From contig JAXGQB010000015.1 in NCBI GenBank assembly GCA_040766655.1, forward strand, positions 117,206 through 181,205: a stretch of DNA of 64,000 bases, in the 5' to 3' direction. The notes under the pieces were generated by a model. The model saw only the letters and a program-made list of their open reading frames with translations, was not told the origin of the DNA and ran no database searches. Positions 16,909-24,971 of the stretch are shown piece by piece (the stretch's first letter is position 1; every line of letters begins with the position of its first letter). The DNA is from JALOOB01 sp040766655. Lineage in GTDB: Bacteria; Chloroflexota; Anaerolineae; CG2-30-64-16. Both the position numbers and the translations under genes were made by a program.

Positions 16909-18014
16909 TCGCTGAGTCCGGCGGCCGCGCGCATCGCACCGTGCTGGTGCACGACTGGCTGAACCAGGCCGGAGGGGCCGAGAATGTCCTCGAATTGCTG
17001 GTGCGCATGTTTCCCCGTGCGCCCGTGTACACCAGCATGTACGATCCGGCGCGGATGCCGGCCGCGTACCGCACCTGGGACATCCGCACCACCTTCATGC
17101 AGCGGTTGCCCGCGGTCACGCGGCGCCACCAGTTATACATGCCGGTCTACCCGCTTGCGTTCGGGCGCCTGAAGGTCGAGCCGTGCGACCTGCTGATCAG
17201 CAACAAGAGCGGCTTCTGTCACGGGACGCCCGCGCCGGCCGGCGCAGTGCACATCTGCTACTGCCTGGCGCCGACGCGCTTCCTGTGGCAGTACGAGGCG
17301 TATCGCGCACGGGAGGCGCTGGGCACGGCGGCGGACCTGCTGCTCCGTCCGCTGCTGGGCCCGTTGCGGCGTTGGGATTACCGGGCTGCACAGGGCGTGC
17401 ATCATTTCATCGCGATCTCGAACGAGATTCAGGAGCGTATCCGGCGCTTCTACGATCGCGAGAGCGTGGTCATCTATCCGCCGGTCGATGTCGCACGCTT
17501 CAGGCCCGAGCCGGGACCGCACGGAGATTACTTCCTGGCCGGCGGACGGTTGATCCCCTACAAGCGCGTCGACCTGGCCGTCCAGGCGTGCTCCGCGCTT
17601 GGGCTCAAGCTGTTGGTCTTCGGTGATGGCCGGGACCGGGCCGCGTTGGAACGCATGGCGGGCCCGACGATCACGTTTCTCGGGCGCATCCCGGCGGAAG
17701 CGCTGAGCCGCCTGTACGCAGGTGCGCGGGCGTTTCTATTCCCAGGGCTGGAGGACTTCGGCATCGCGCCGCTGGAGGCGCAGGCCGCGGGCCGGCCCGT
17801 CATCGCTTACGCGGGCGGCGGCGCGCTGGAGACGGTGGTTCGGGGCGTCACCGGTGAGTTCTTTGCGGAGCAGACGGTCGCTTCGCTGAGCGAGGTGCTG
17901 GCGCGCTTCGCCCCGGGCGCTTATGACCCGTCGGCATGCCGTGCCAACGCAGAACGCTTCCGCGAGGAGCGGTTCATCGATGAGATCGGGGCCTTCATCC
18001 GGAAGGTTTCATAG
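16905..18014 (+). CDS. Glycosyltransferase family 4
   Basis: A 369-aa GT-B-fold enzyme that transfers a sugar from a nucleotide donor, probably during exopolysaccharide synthesis. The N-terminal domain opens with VLVHDWLNQAGGAENVLELL; the C-terminal domain begins near residue 205 (YFLAGGRLIPYKRVDLAVQA). The donor-binding EX7E motif is in GLEDFGIAPLEAQAAGRPVI. No membrane anchor. The next gene, a Wzz-like protein, begins 9 bp later. Confidence 0.9.
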   Translation: MIAESGGRAHRTVLVHDWLNQAGGAENVLELLVRMFPRAPVYTSMYDPARMPAAYRTWDIRTTFMQRLPAVTRRHQLYMPVYPLAFGRLKVEPCDLLISNKSGFCHGTPAPAGAVHICYCLAPTRFLWQYEAYRAREALGTAADLLLRPLLGPLRRWDYRAAQGVHHFIAISNEIQERIRRFYDRESVVIYPPVDVARFRPEPGPHGDYFLAGGRLIPYKRVDLAVQACSALGLKLLVFGDGRDRAALERMAGPTITFLGRIPAEALSRLYAGARAFLFPGLEDFGIAPLEAQAAGRPVIAYAGGGALETVVRGVTGEFFAEQTVASLSEVLARFAPGAYDPSACRANAERFREERFIDEIGAFIRKVS

Positions 18015-18023
18015 GACAGCAGC

Positions 18024-18710
18024 ATGGAACTGAGAACATACTGGAAGATCATCATGCGGCGGTGGTGGCTGCCCGTGGGCCTGGCACTGCTGGTAGCGGT
18101 GCTGAGCCTGGCCGCCCAGAAACCGTGGCAGCCGCGGCCCGTCAGCTACAACGCGACCATGCGCTTCAATGTCGGGATCAAGCCCGAGCGCATCCCTGGC
18201 GTTTACACCTACGACCGCTATTACACGATGCTCACTTCCGAGTACCTGGTCGACGACCTGGGCGAGATCGTGCGCAGCCAGGCCTTCGCGTCCGCGGTCA
18301 GCCAGCGGCTGGCACAGCAGGGCATCACCATTCCCGCGGGCGCGATCGGGGCCAGTGCCCAGCCCGGCAAGCTGCACCGCATCCTGACGGTCAGCATCAA
18401 CTGGCCGGCGGAGGACCAGGCTGTGGCCATCGCGGAGGCGGTGGCCGCGACGCTCACGGAGAGCTCGGCCGAGTTCTTCGGGCAGTTCAGTGCAGAAGAG
18501 GCCGACATCCGGCTGATCGACGCCCCGGTCGTCGCGCCGGTGGGCCGCCCGGCGCGCGAGCAGCTCGACATCCCGCTGCGCGTCCTCCTGGCGCTTGCCG
18601 CGGGCATCGGGCTCGTGTTCCTGCTGCACTACCTGGATCGATCGGTCCGGGAGCGGAGCGATCTCGAGGCGCTTGGTCTGACCGTCTTGGGGGAGATACC
18701 GCGCGGTTAG
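18024..18710 (+). CDS. Wzz/chain-length-determinant-like membrane protein
   Basis: A 228-aa inner-membrane protein with one helix at about residues 13-30 and another near 190-210 (RVLLALAAGIGLVFLLHYL) around an extracytoplasmic domain. This is the layout of polysaccharide co-polymerases that set chain length. The first helix is preceded by YWKIIMRRWW, typical of the family. A Pro-rich motif lies just before the second helix (DAPVVAPVGRP). There is no attached tyrosine kinase. It pairs with the upstream glycosyltransferase. Confidence 0.8.
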   Translation: MELRTYWKIIMRRWWLPVGLALLVAVLSLAAQKPWQPRPVSYNATMRFNVGIKPERIPGVYTYDRYYTMLTSEYLVDDLGEIVRSQAFASAVSQRLAQQGITIPAGAIGASAQPGKLHRILTVSINWPAEDQAVAIAEAVAATLTESSAEFFGQFSAEEADIRLIDAPVVAPVGRPAREQLDIPLRVLLALAAGIGLVFLLHYLDRSVRERSDLEALGLTVLGEIPRG

Positions 18711-18818
18711 GCTGCGGGGCAGAGCCAAAAAGCATCCACAATTAGTGGTCAGAGTGCTGCCACTATATCTGGGCAACCCGACCGATCCCATCACCATATC
18801 CATGTGATGAAGGGTACT

Positions 18819-18869
18819 TTATCCACAGGAGCGGCCAGTTATCCACACGAAGGGGTAGAGTTATCCACA
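18819..18869 (+). other. Cluster of DnaA boxes, candidate oriC
   Basis: Three perfect TTATCCACA boxes in the same orientation are at 18819-18827, 18839-18847 and 18861-18869, spaced 20 and 22 bp apart, about two helical turns. A weaker GCATCCACA lies at 18732-18740. They occupy the gap between the Wzz-like gene and the 3' end of dnaA. A clear AT-rich unwinding element was not seen. Confidence 0.7.
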
Positions 18870-18875
18870 ATTAAA

Positions 18876-18922
18876 CCGCCAGCACGCAGCCTTGGGTGGG
18901 CTCCGTGCTGGCGGCTTTGTTT
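18876..18922. terminator. Hairpin between DnaA boxes and dnaA 3' end
   Basis: CCGCCAGCACG (18876-18886) and CGTGCTGGCGG (18904-18914) form a perfect 11-bp stem with a 17-nt loop. On the plus strand CTTTGTTT follows; on the minus strand, the dnaA direction, TTTAATT follows. It probably stops transcription from both sides before the candidate origin. Confidence 0.7.
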
Positions 18923-18934
18923 GGGCAGATAACG

Positions 18935-20338
18935 CTAGCGGATGAGGACTGGCTCGTAAAGCTGGGCTCTCAGTGCGCTGACCATCTCCGTCAACTGCGC
19001 ATTTTCGCCCATATCATTCGTGACCCGTTGGATGCCGTACATGATCGTGGTGTGATCGCGTTCCAACGCGTGGCCGATCTGGGGCAGCGAGGCCCCGACT
19101 TCTTCGCGCATCACGTACATCACGATCTGTCGCGCGAGCGCGATCTTTGCATTCCTGCTCCGGCCGGTGAGATCCGTCACGGGCACGTCGAAGAAATCCG
19201 CCGCAATGCGCAGCACCGCGTCCAGCGTGAGCTTGCCCTGTGCCGGCACCATGTATGCCAGCGCGTCCTCGACCAGCGCGACATTGATCGGCCGGTTCAG
19301 CAGTTCCGCATGGGCGACCACTTTCGTCAGCGCACCCTCGAGATCCCGGATGTTGCGATGCGCGCGCTGGGCGATCCCTAACAGGACGTCGTCAGCGACG
19401 ACCTTGCCCATCGAAGCCGCCCTGGCCTGCAGGATGGCCACGCGCGTCTCCAGGTTGGGCGGCTGGATATCCGCGATCATGCCCCACGCAAACCGGGAGC
19501 GCAGGCGGTCCTCCAGGGTGGTGATTGCCTGCGGCGCCCGGTCGCTCGTGAGCACGATCTGCCGGTTCGCCGAATGCAGGGCGTTGAACGTGTGGAAGAA
19601 CTCTTCCTGCGTCTGCTCCTTGCCGGCGATGAAGTGCACATCGTCCAGCAGCAGCACGTCTGTGTTGCGATACTTGGCGCGAAAGGAGTCGGTGGCCCCC
19701 GTGCGGATCGCAGCGATCAGCTCGTTGGTGAAGACCTCCGAGGTCACATACAGGATCCGTTGGCCGTTGGCCTGGACGCTCCGGCCCACAGCCTGCAGCA
19801 GATGCGTCTTGCCGAGGCCGCTGCCGCCATAGATGAAGAGTGGGTTGTAGGCCGTCCCCGGCCGCTCGGCCACGGCCATCGCCGATGCGTGGGCCATCCG
19901 GTTGGAGGCGCCCACGATGAAGCGGTCGAAGCTGTAGCGCGGGTTCAGGTTGGCGCTGTCGGCCGCGGGTGCCGGTGTGGGCCGCGGCTCGGGCGGCGCC
20001 GCCTCCCGCACGGTTGCCGGCTCAAGAAGCGGCGCAGGCGTCGGATCCGGTCGATCCTGGGCCGGCGTCGTCTGGACGATGAAGGTGACGTCCACGGCGT
20101 GGCCTACGATGCTGACCAGGGTTTCCTTGATGAGCCTGCGCAGCCGGAGTTCCAGCCAATCCCGCGCGTAGGCGTTGTTGACCCCGATAACGAAGGCCCC
20201 ATCCTCGTGGGCCAGGCATGCGGTATCCCGGACCCACGTATCATAGGTGCTGTGGGGCAATTGCAGACGCAGATGGCTGCGGGCGATCTCCCAGATCTCT
20301 CGGGGAGAGCGGCCGCCAGGGGCATCAAGCGCGTTCAT
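18935..20338 (-). CDS. dnaA: Chromosomal replication initiator DnaA
   Basis: A 467-aa AAA+ initiator that binds DnaA boxes and opens oriC. Domain I is at about residues 10-90, followed by a Pro-rich linker (about 92-130). The AAA+ domain has Walker A GGSGLGKT (171-178), Walker B LLLDDVH (229-235) and sensor 1 LTSDR (263-267). The C-terminal DNA-binding signature is ERDHTTIMYGIQRV. ATG20338 (MNALDAPGG) was chosen because GGAG precedes it and the family N-terminus fits. dnaN, gyrB and recF are not adjacent. Confidence 0.96.
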   Translation of the reverse strand: MNALDAPGGRSPREIWEIARSHLRLQLPHSTYDTWVRDTACLAHEDGAFVIGVNNAYARDWLELRLRRLIKETLVSIVGHAVDVTFIVQTTPAQDRPDPTPAPLLEPATVREAAPPEPRPTPAPAADSANLNPRYSFDRFIVGASNRMAHASAMAVAERPGTAYNPLFIYGGSGLGKTHLLQAVGRSVQANGQRILYVTSEVFTNELIAAIRTGATDSFRAKYRNTDVLLLDDVHFIAGKEQTQEEFFHTFNALHSANRQIVLTSDRAPQAITTLEDRLRSRFAWGMIADIQPPNLETRVAILQARAASMGKVVADDVLLGIAQRAHRNIRDLEGALTKVVAHAELLNRPINVALVEDALAYMVPAQGKLTLDAVLRIAADFFDVPVTDLTGRSRNAKIALARQIVMYVMREEVGASLPQIGHALERDHTTIMYGIQRVTNDMGENAQLTEMVSALRAQLYEPVLIR

Positions 20339-20428
20339 ATCACTCAACTCCACCAACACAACAGGCATCAACGACACCGTTACAACGCTACTGCACGCGG
20401 GCGCTACCCACATTGCACAAGGCGGGTC

Positions 20429-20455
20429 ATGCGCTTGATCAGTAGACAAGCGCAT
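20429..20455. repeat. Inverted repeat in the dnaA leader
   Basis: ATGCGCTTG (20429-20437) and CAAGCGCAT (20447-20455) are perfect 9-bp arms around a 9-nt spacer, 91-117 bp upstream of the dnaA ATG. It could be a DNA operator or a hairpin in the 5' leader. Confidence 0.7.
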
Positions 20456-20594
20456 ACCGTGCTAAGAGAGCCGCGCACGTCAATCAAGCATGGGGCGGCG
20501 CTGGGCGCCGCCGGCGGAAGCAGGGGCCGACAAGCCTGGCGCGTGACATTCGGGGGGCAACCTCAGTAGTGCAGCGTTCCGCGCCTGGCTCAGT

Positions 20595-20633
20595 TGTGGA
20601 TCGGATTCTAGCAGCGGGGAGCTTGTTTCGCAA
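20595..20633 (-). promoter_or_regulatory. dnaA promoter with DnaA-box-like site
   Basis: On the minus strand TTGCGA (20633-20628), 17 bp, TAGAAT (20610-20605). Immediately downstream is CGATCCACA (20603-20595), which keeps the ATCCACA core of a DnaA box and covers the predicted start point. The leader would be about 260 nt. Confidence 0.6.
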
Positions 20634-20890
20634 GAGGCCACTTTGGCGGCAACTAAGCGGATAGACTCACAGCGTTTCGAACGTCCGGACAATCGTACGT
20701 TCGTGCTACGCGACTTCTAGTAGGTGATCTGCCCGTCACCACAGTCTGGGGCGTCCGATGTCCGCTAAGCATCGAGACCTTAAAGATATCGGACCTTCCA
20801 TTCCGTTAAGGTTGGTTATCGTCAAGTCGGTCCGGATGGGTGTGGCGTCCGCGCAAACCAGGCGCCAGCTGGGCAATTCTGCGCCGGTCT

Positions 20891-20933
20891 GCCCCCTTCG
20901 CCGGATCGGCACACGGGTCCGGCGAAGGGGGGC
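20891..20933 (-). terminator. Strong hairpin after glnA
   Basis: GCCCCCTTCGCCGGA (20891-20905) pairs with TCCGGCGAAGGGGGGC (20918-20933) with one bulged G and a 12-nt loop. It lies 24 bp past the glnA stop. No T-run follows on the minus strand, so it may be an RNA-stabilising or Rho-assisted end rather than a classic terminator. Confidence 0.5.
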
Positions 20934-20956
20934 CAACGCACCCTTCTTCCGCGCGA

Positions 20957-22375
20957 TCAGAGATCGAAGTAGAGCTGGACCTCGTAAGGATGCGGTCGCT
21001 CGAGCACTGCGTGATGCTCCTTCGACTTGGCCTTGATCCAGTCCCGGATCGTCTCGTCGTCGAAGACATCGCCGGCCAGCAGGAACTCGTGATCCGCCTC
21101 CAGCGCCGCGCATGCGTCGCCCAACGATGTCGGGAGCGCCTTGATCTCCGCGCGCTTCTCCGGCGGCCAGTTGAAGATGTTGTCGTCGATCGGACCGAAC
21201 CCGGCCGCGGTTGGGTCGATGCGCTTCACGATGCCGTCGATCCCTGCCATCAGCATGGCGGCCATGGCCACGTAGGGATTGCAGGTGGCGTCCGGCGGGC
21301 GGAACTCCATGCGGACCGCGTCGGGCTGGGTGGCGTATTTGGGCACCCGGATCGCGGCGGAGCGATTGCCGGTCGAGAAGAAGCAGTTGACCGGCGCCTC
21401 ATAACCGGGGATCAGGCGCCGGTAGGAGTTCGTCGAAGGATTCGTGAGCGCCAGCAGGGCAGGGGCGTGCAGCAACAGCCCACCGATGTAGTGCAGCGCG
21501 GTCTCGCTGAGCAGGCCGTAGCCGTTCGGGTCATAAAACTGGTTCACGCCCTGCTTGAAGATGTGCTGGTGGAAGTGCATGCCGTTGCCCGCCTCGCCGT
21601 ACAGGGGCTTCGGCATGAAGGTCACGGTCTGCCCGGCCTGCCGCGCCACCATCTTCGAGACGTACTTGATCAACTGCACCGCATCCGCTGCGCGGAGGAG
21701 GCCCATCAACGGCGTCTCGATCTCGCACTGGCCCGGGCCGCCCACTTCGTGGTGGTGATACTTGACTGGCACCCCCATCTCTTCCAGGGTCGTAACGATC
21801 CGGGCGCGCAGGCCGAAGAGTTGATCGCGCGGGGGGATCACGTGGTAGCCGCCGTGGAGCGGGACGTAGTGGCCGTGGCCGTTCTCAGCGCTGTTCCAGT
21901 CCGCCTCGGCCGAGTCCACCCGGTAGGTCGCAGTATTGACGCCGTTTTCGAACGAGACGCGGTCGAAAACGTAGAACTCGAACTCGGGGCCCCAACGACT
22001 TTCGTCGGCAATGCCCGTGCTGCGCAGGTAGGCCTCTGCCCGCTGTGCGATCACGCGCGGATCGCGAAAATAGCTGGCCTTGGTGTCGGCTTCGACCACG
22101 CCGCAGATGAAGCTCAGGGTCGGCGTGTCCCAGAAGAGGTCCACCACGCCGGTGGCCAGGTCGGGAATGAGTGCCATGTCGCCCGACTTGACGCTCCTGA
22201 GCCCCACGCTCGAGCCATCGAAGCCGACGCCTTCGGCCATCAACTGCGGCGTGAACTCGCTCGCAGAGAGGGTGACATGGCGCCAACGCCCCCAGAGGTC
22301 ACTGAACTTCAGGTCGATCATGCGGATGCCCTGGTCCTGCACCCATGCGGCGGCTTCAGCGAAGTTTTCGAACAC
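20957..22375 (-). CDS. glnA: Glutamine synthetase, type I
   Basis: A 472-aa enzyme making glutamine from glutamate, ammonia and ATP, normally a dodecamer. Hallmarks are GFDGSSV, the metal site WGPEFEFYVFD, KYHHHEVGGPGQ, KPLYGEAGNGMHFHQH and NPSTNSYRRLIPGYEAPV. The place of the adenylylated Tyr (NLYDLP in enteric enzymes) reads NIFNWP, with Phe near residue 401, so it cannot be adenylylated there. GTG22375 was chosen: AAAGGAG lies 8 nt before it, while ATG22408 has no ribosome site. Confidence 0.96.
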   Translation of the reverse strand: MFENFAEAAAWVQDQGIRMIDLKFSDLWGRWRHVTLSASEFTPQLMAEGVGFDGSSVGLRSVKSGDMALIPDLATGVVDLFWDTPTLSFICGVVEADTKASYFRDPRVIAQRAEAYLRSTGIADESRWGPEFEFYVFDRVSFENGVNTATYRVDSAEADWNSAENGHGHYVPLHGGYHVIPPRDQLFGLRARIVTTLEEMGVPVKYHHHEVGGPGQCEIETPLMGLLRAADAVQLIKYVSKMVARQAGQTVTFMPKPLYGEAGNGMHFHQHIFKQGVNQFYDPNGYGLLSETALHYIGGLLLHAPALLALTNPSTNSYRRLIPGYEAPVNCFFSTGNRSAAIRVPKYATQPDAVRMEFRPPDATCNPYVAMAAMLMAGIDGIVKRIDPTAAGFGPIDDNIFNWPPEKRAEIKALPTSLGDACAALEADHEFLLAGDVFDDETIRDWIKAKSKEHHAVLERPHPYEVQLYFDL

Positions 22376-22400
22376 GGCCTTGTCTCCTTTGGCAGAGTGT

Positions 22401-22418
22401 ATGCGCATCGTTGCGCAT
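22401..22418. repeat. Inverted repeat in the glnA leader
   Basis: ATGCGCA (22401-22407), TCGT, TGCGCAT (22412-22418): perfect 7-bp arms, 26 bp upstream of the glnA GTG. Its ATGCGC/GCGCAT core matches the arms of the repeat in the dnaA leader. Confidence 0.6.
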
Positions 22419-22510
22419 CGCTGTCGGTGTTCAAGTCATTGAGGTCGCGGGGCAGGCCTGACCGCCCGTTGAACCCCCTTGTCAGGACACGCCGCCCGAC
22501 GCGGGCCGGC

Positions 22511-24064
22511 TCAGACGATGGTCTCGGCGACCGCGCGCGCGAGTTGCCCGCTCGCGACCAGCTCGTGCACTGCATTCATGTGCGGGTACATCACCTCGTC
22601 CTGCTCGATGAACGGGACGCGCTCGCGCACCAAAGCGTACGCGATCGCGGTGCCGCGTCCCAGCCTGGCGTCCGGCTGCACCCGGCGCCGGAAATCGATC
22701 CCCTGCGCGGCGGCCAACAGCTCGATCGATACGATGCGCCCGACGTTGCGGATGATCTCCCGCGCGCGGCGGCCGGCAATGGGCCCGTTTGAGACGTGGT
22801 CCTCCCAGTTGGCCGACGTGGGAATCGTGTCCGCGCTGGCAGGGTGGACGAGCATCTTGTTTTCGGAGGCCAGGGCGGCCGCGGTGTACTGCACCAGCAT
22901 GAATCCGGAGTTGAGCCCGCCATTTTCCGTCAGGAAATCGGGCAGGGTCGTGCGGTTGCTGCAGCTGTCGGTCAGGCGGGAGAGGCGGCGTTCCGACATG
23001 TTGCCCAGGCCGGTGAGGCCGACCGCCAGGTAGTCGAAGGCGATGGCAAGCGGCTCCCCGTGGAAGTTGCCGCCGCTGATGGCGGTCGGCGTGCCGTCGT
23101 TCTCCCAGAAGATGAGGGGGTTATCGGTCGCGCTGTTCAGCTCGATCTCGATCACCCAGCGCGCGTACTTGATCGCGTCCTGGCAGGCGCCGTGCACCTG
23201 GGGAATGCAGCGCAGCGTATAGGCGTCCTGGACGTCCGGGTCATCCGGGGGACGTACGAAGGTCGATCCCTGCAACAACCGGCGCATGGTGGCCGCCGCG
23301 TCGACCTGCCTCGGGTGGGGGCGGACCGCGTGCAGGCGTTCATCCATGGCCCAGAGCGTGCCGTGAAGCGCCTCGAGGCTGAGTGCGCCGACCACGTCCG
23401 CGCAGCGTGATGCGTTCTCCGCCTCCACCACGGCCAGGCAGCCGAGCGCGGCCATCAGGGCCGTGCCGTTGGTCAATGCCAGGCCTTCCTTTGCCTCCAG
23501 CGTCACGGGCGCCAGCCCGGCGAGGCTCAGCGCCTCGGCGCCCGGCATGCGGCGCCCGCCGAACTCCGCCTCGCCCAGGCCGATCACGACAAGGGCGATG
23601 TGGGCGAGTGGCGCCAGGTCGCCCGACGCGCCCAGCGACCCCTGAACGGGCACGATGGGATGGACGCCGCGCATCAGCATGTCGATCAGGAGTTGCAGCG
23701 TCTGCATCCGGATGCCGGAATGCCCCTTCGTAAGCGTATTCGCCCGGATGAGCATCATGGCCCGCACGACCGCCGTGTCGAACGCCGGTCCTACGCCGAC
23801 AGCATGACTCATCACGATGTTGCGTTGGAGCTCCCGCACATGGTCGGGGGGAATCACCCGGTCTTTGAACGCACCGAACCCGGTCGTGATGCCGTAGATG
23901 ATGCGGCCTTCGGCCACGAACTGCTCGACCGCAGCGCGTGCCGCGCGTACCTTCTCTACGGCTTCCGGCGTCAATCCGAGCGACAGCTCGCCGGGATGGC
24001 CGTGGGCAACCGCAATGACATCCTCGATGGTGAGGTTCTCACCGTCTAGCATAAGTTGCTGCAT
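22511..24064 (-). CDS. hutH: Histidine ammonia-lyase
   Basis: A 517-aa enzyme converting L-histidine to trans-urocanate and ammonia. The Ala146-Ser147-Gly148 triad that forms the MIO cofactor is in GSLGASGDLAPLAH. Tyr58 in IIYGITTGFG and the NGTALMAAL segment also fit. AGGAG precedes the ATG. hutU, hutI and hutG are not adjacent, so the rest of histidine breakdown must be encoded elsewhere. Other MIO lyases (Phe/Tyr) are less likely from the signature but cannot be fully excluded. Confidence 0.92.
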   Translation of the reverse strand: MQQLMLDGENLTIEDVIAVAHGHPGELSLGLTPEAVEKVRAARAAVEQFVAEGRIIYGITTGFGAFKDRVIPPDHVRELQRNIVMSHAVGVGPAFDTAVVRAMMLIRANTLTKGHSGIRMQTLQLLIDMLMRGVHPIVPVQGSLGASGDLAPLAHIALVVIGLGEAEFGGRRMPGAEALSLAGLAPVTLEAKEGLALTNGTALMAALGCLAVVEAENASRCADVVGALSLEALHGTLWAMDERLHAVRPHPRQVDAAATMRRLLQGSTFVRPPDDPDVQDAYTLRCIPQVHGACQDAIKYARWVIEIELNSATDNPLIFWENDGTPTAISGGNFHGEPLAIAFDYLAVGLTGLGNMSERRLSRLTDSCSNRTTLPDFLTENGGLNSGFMLVQYTAAALASENKMLVHPASADTIPTSANWEDHVSNGPIAGRRAREIIRNVGRIVSIELLAAAQGIDFRRRVQPDARLGRGTAIAYALVRERVPFIEQDEVMYPHMNAVHELVASGQLARAVAETIV

Positions 24065-24100
24065 CTGGATCTCCTGTCCCCACGTGCTACCCGGGCTCCC

Positions 24101-24541
24101 TCACGTGGCCGCGCGCAGCCCGCGTTCGATCATCTCACGGGTGGCGGGCAACAGCCCAAAATGGTCGAGTTCTTCGGGGGCCACCCAGCACAGGTCAGCG
24201 GCATCGTCCCCGATCACCAGCGTGCCCGAGTGGTAGTGCGCAAGGTAGTCCAGCACGACGTAATGGAAACGCACCCGGCCATCCGCATCCCGTTGGATGG
24301 GCTCGAAGACGCCCAGGAGCGGCCCCACGCCGACCTCGATGCCGCATTCCTCCCGCACCTCACGGATCACCGCATCCTCCAACCGCTCGCCCGCGTCGAC
24401 GAGGCCCCCGGGAAGCGCCCAGCTGTACTGGGCCGGCGGTTGGCCGCGCCGCTCCAGCAGCACCAGGCCCTCGCGCACCACCACTGCACCGACCCCGACC
24501 ATCGGGCGCCGCGGGTACTCCCGTTCGGAGCGATCTTCCAT
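24101..24541 (-). CDS. Nudix hydrolase
   Basis: A 146-aa pyrophosphohydrolase. The Nudix box reads GGLVDAGERLEDAVIREVRE then ECGIEV, with the metal-binding REVREE acids present. The N-terminus PMVGVGAVVVREGLVLLERR is typical of the ADP-ribose/NADH or MutT-like branch; the substrate is not determined. ATG24541 was chosen because a terminator for the ferredoxin gene lies just upstream and longer starts would run through it. hutH begins 36 bp downstream. Confidence 0.88.
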   Translation of the reverse strand: MEDRSEREYPRRPMVGVGAVVVREGLVLLERRGQPPAQYSWALPGGLVDAGERLEDAVIREVREECGIEVGVGPLLGVFEPIQRDADGRVRFHYVVLDYLAHYHSGTLVIGDDAADLCWVAPEELDHFGLLPATREMIERGLRAAT

Positions 24542-24566
24542 GGCCAGCGTCTTGCCCCCTCTTCGC

Positions 24567-24594
24567 AAAAAAGCCCCTGCACGGGCAGGGGCTT
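24567..24594 (-). terminator. Terminator of the ferredoxin gene
   Basis: AAGCCCCTGC / GCAGGGGCTT (24571-24580 and 24585-24594) make a perfect 10-bp stem with a 4-nt loop. Read on the minus strand it ends in TTTTTT. It separates the ferredoxin gene from the Nudix gene. Confidence 0.88.
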
Positions 24595-24616
24595 CTATTG
24601 GTCGCACTGCGACTCG

Positions 24617-24895
24617 TCAGCTCTTTGCGGAATAGCCGGGGCCGTCTCTGAAGAACGCGGCGTTGAGCTCGATGGAGCCGACATACTGCGGGAACTCAAC
24701 CTTCAGATCGTCTTCCGGCCGGATCGCATCAACCGGGCATTCCGGAACGCACGCCCCGCAGTCGATGCAGGTGTCAGGGTCAATGTAGAACCACGGCCAC
24801 TCGGCTTCGGGTTCGCCGGGGATGATGCATTCGACCGGGCAGACTTCTGCACAGGCGCCATCGCGAATGCACAGGTCAAAGATCACATGCGTCAT
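24617..24895 (-). CDS. Ferredoxin, 7Fe or 2[4Fe-4S] type
   Basis: A 92-aa electron carrier. The first cluster motif is CIRDGACAEVCPVECI, with Cys at 9, 15, 19 and 23; the CX5C gap resembles 7Fe ferredoxins with a [3Fe-4S] centre. The second motif CIDCGACVPECPVDAI is a standard [4Fe-4S] site. AGGAGG precedes the ATG. It is transcribed alone, between a strong promoter and a terminator, and carries a Crp-type palindrome in its leader next to a crp/fnr gene. Confidence 0.92.
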   Translation of the reverse strand: MTHVIFDLCIRDGACAEVCPVECIIPGEPEAEWPWFYIDPDTCIDCGACVPECPVDAIRPEDDLKVEFPQYVGSIELNAAFFRDGPGYSAKS

Positions 24896-24918
24896 GGTGC
24901 TCCTCCTGGACTGTGTTG

Positions 24919-24934
24919 TGTGAGTAGGATCACG
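24919..24934. promoter_or_regulatory. Crp/Fnr-type operator in the ferredoxin leader
   Basis: TGTGA-GTAGGA-TCACG matches TGTGA-N6-TCACA at 9 of 10 half-site bases. It lies about 30-45 bp downstream of the predicted ferredoxin start of transcription, a position that suits repression. The likely ligand is the Crp/Fnr protein encoded just upstream. Confidence 0.6.
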
Positions 24935-24971
24935 CCATCAAAGATTGTGCCATTTGTGGCAGACTCAACCC

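Larger units (their letters stand above)
20339..20956. other. 618-bp intergenic region, dnaA leader to glnA 3' end
   Basis: This gene-free stretch holds the dnaA promoter (20605-20633), a DnaA-box-like site at its start point and a 9-bp inverted repeat in the leader (20429-20455). A strong hairpin follows glnA. Open frames in it look like chance extensions. No RNA gene was recognised. Confidence 0.6.
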
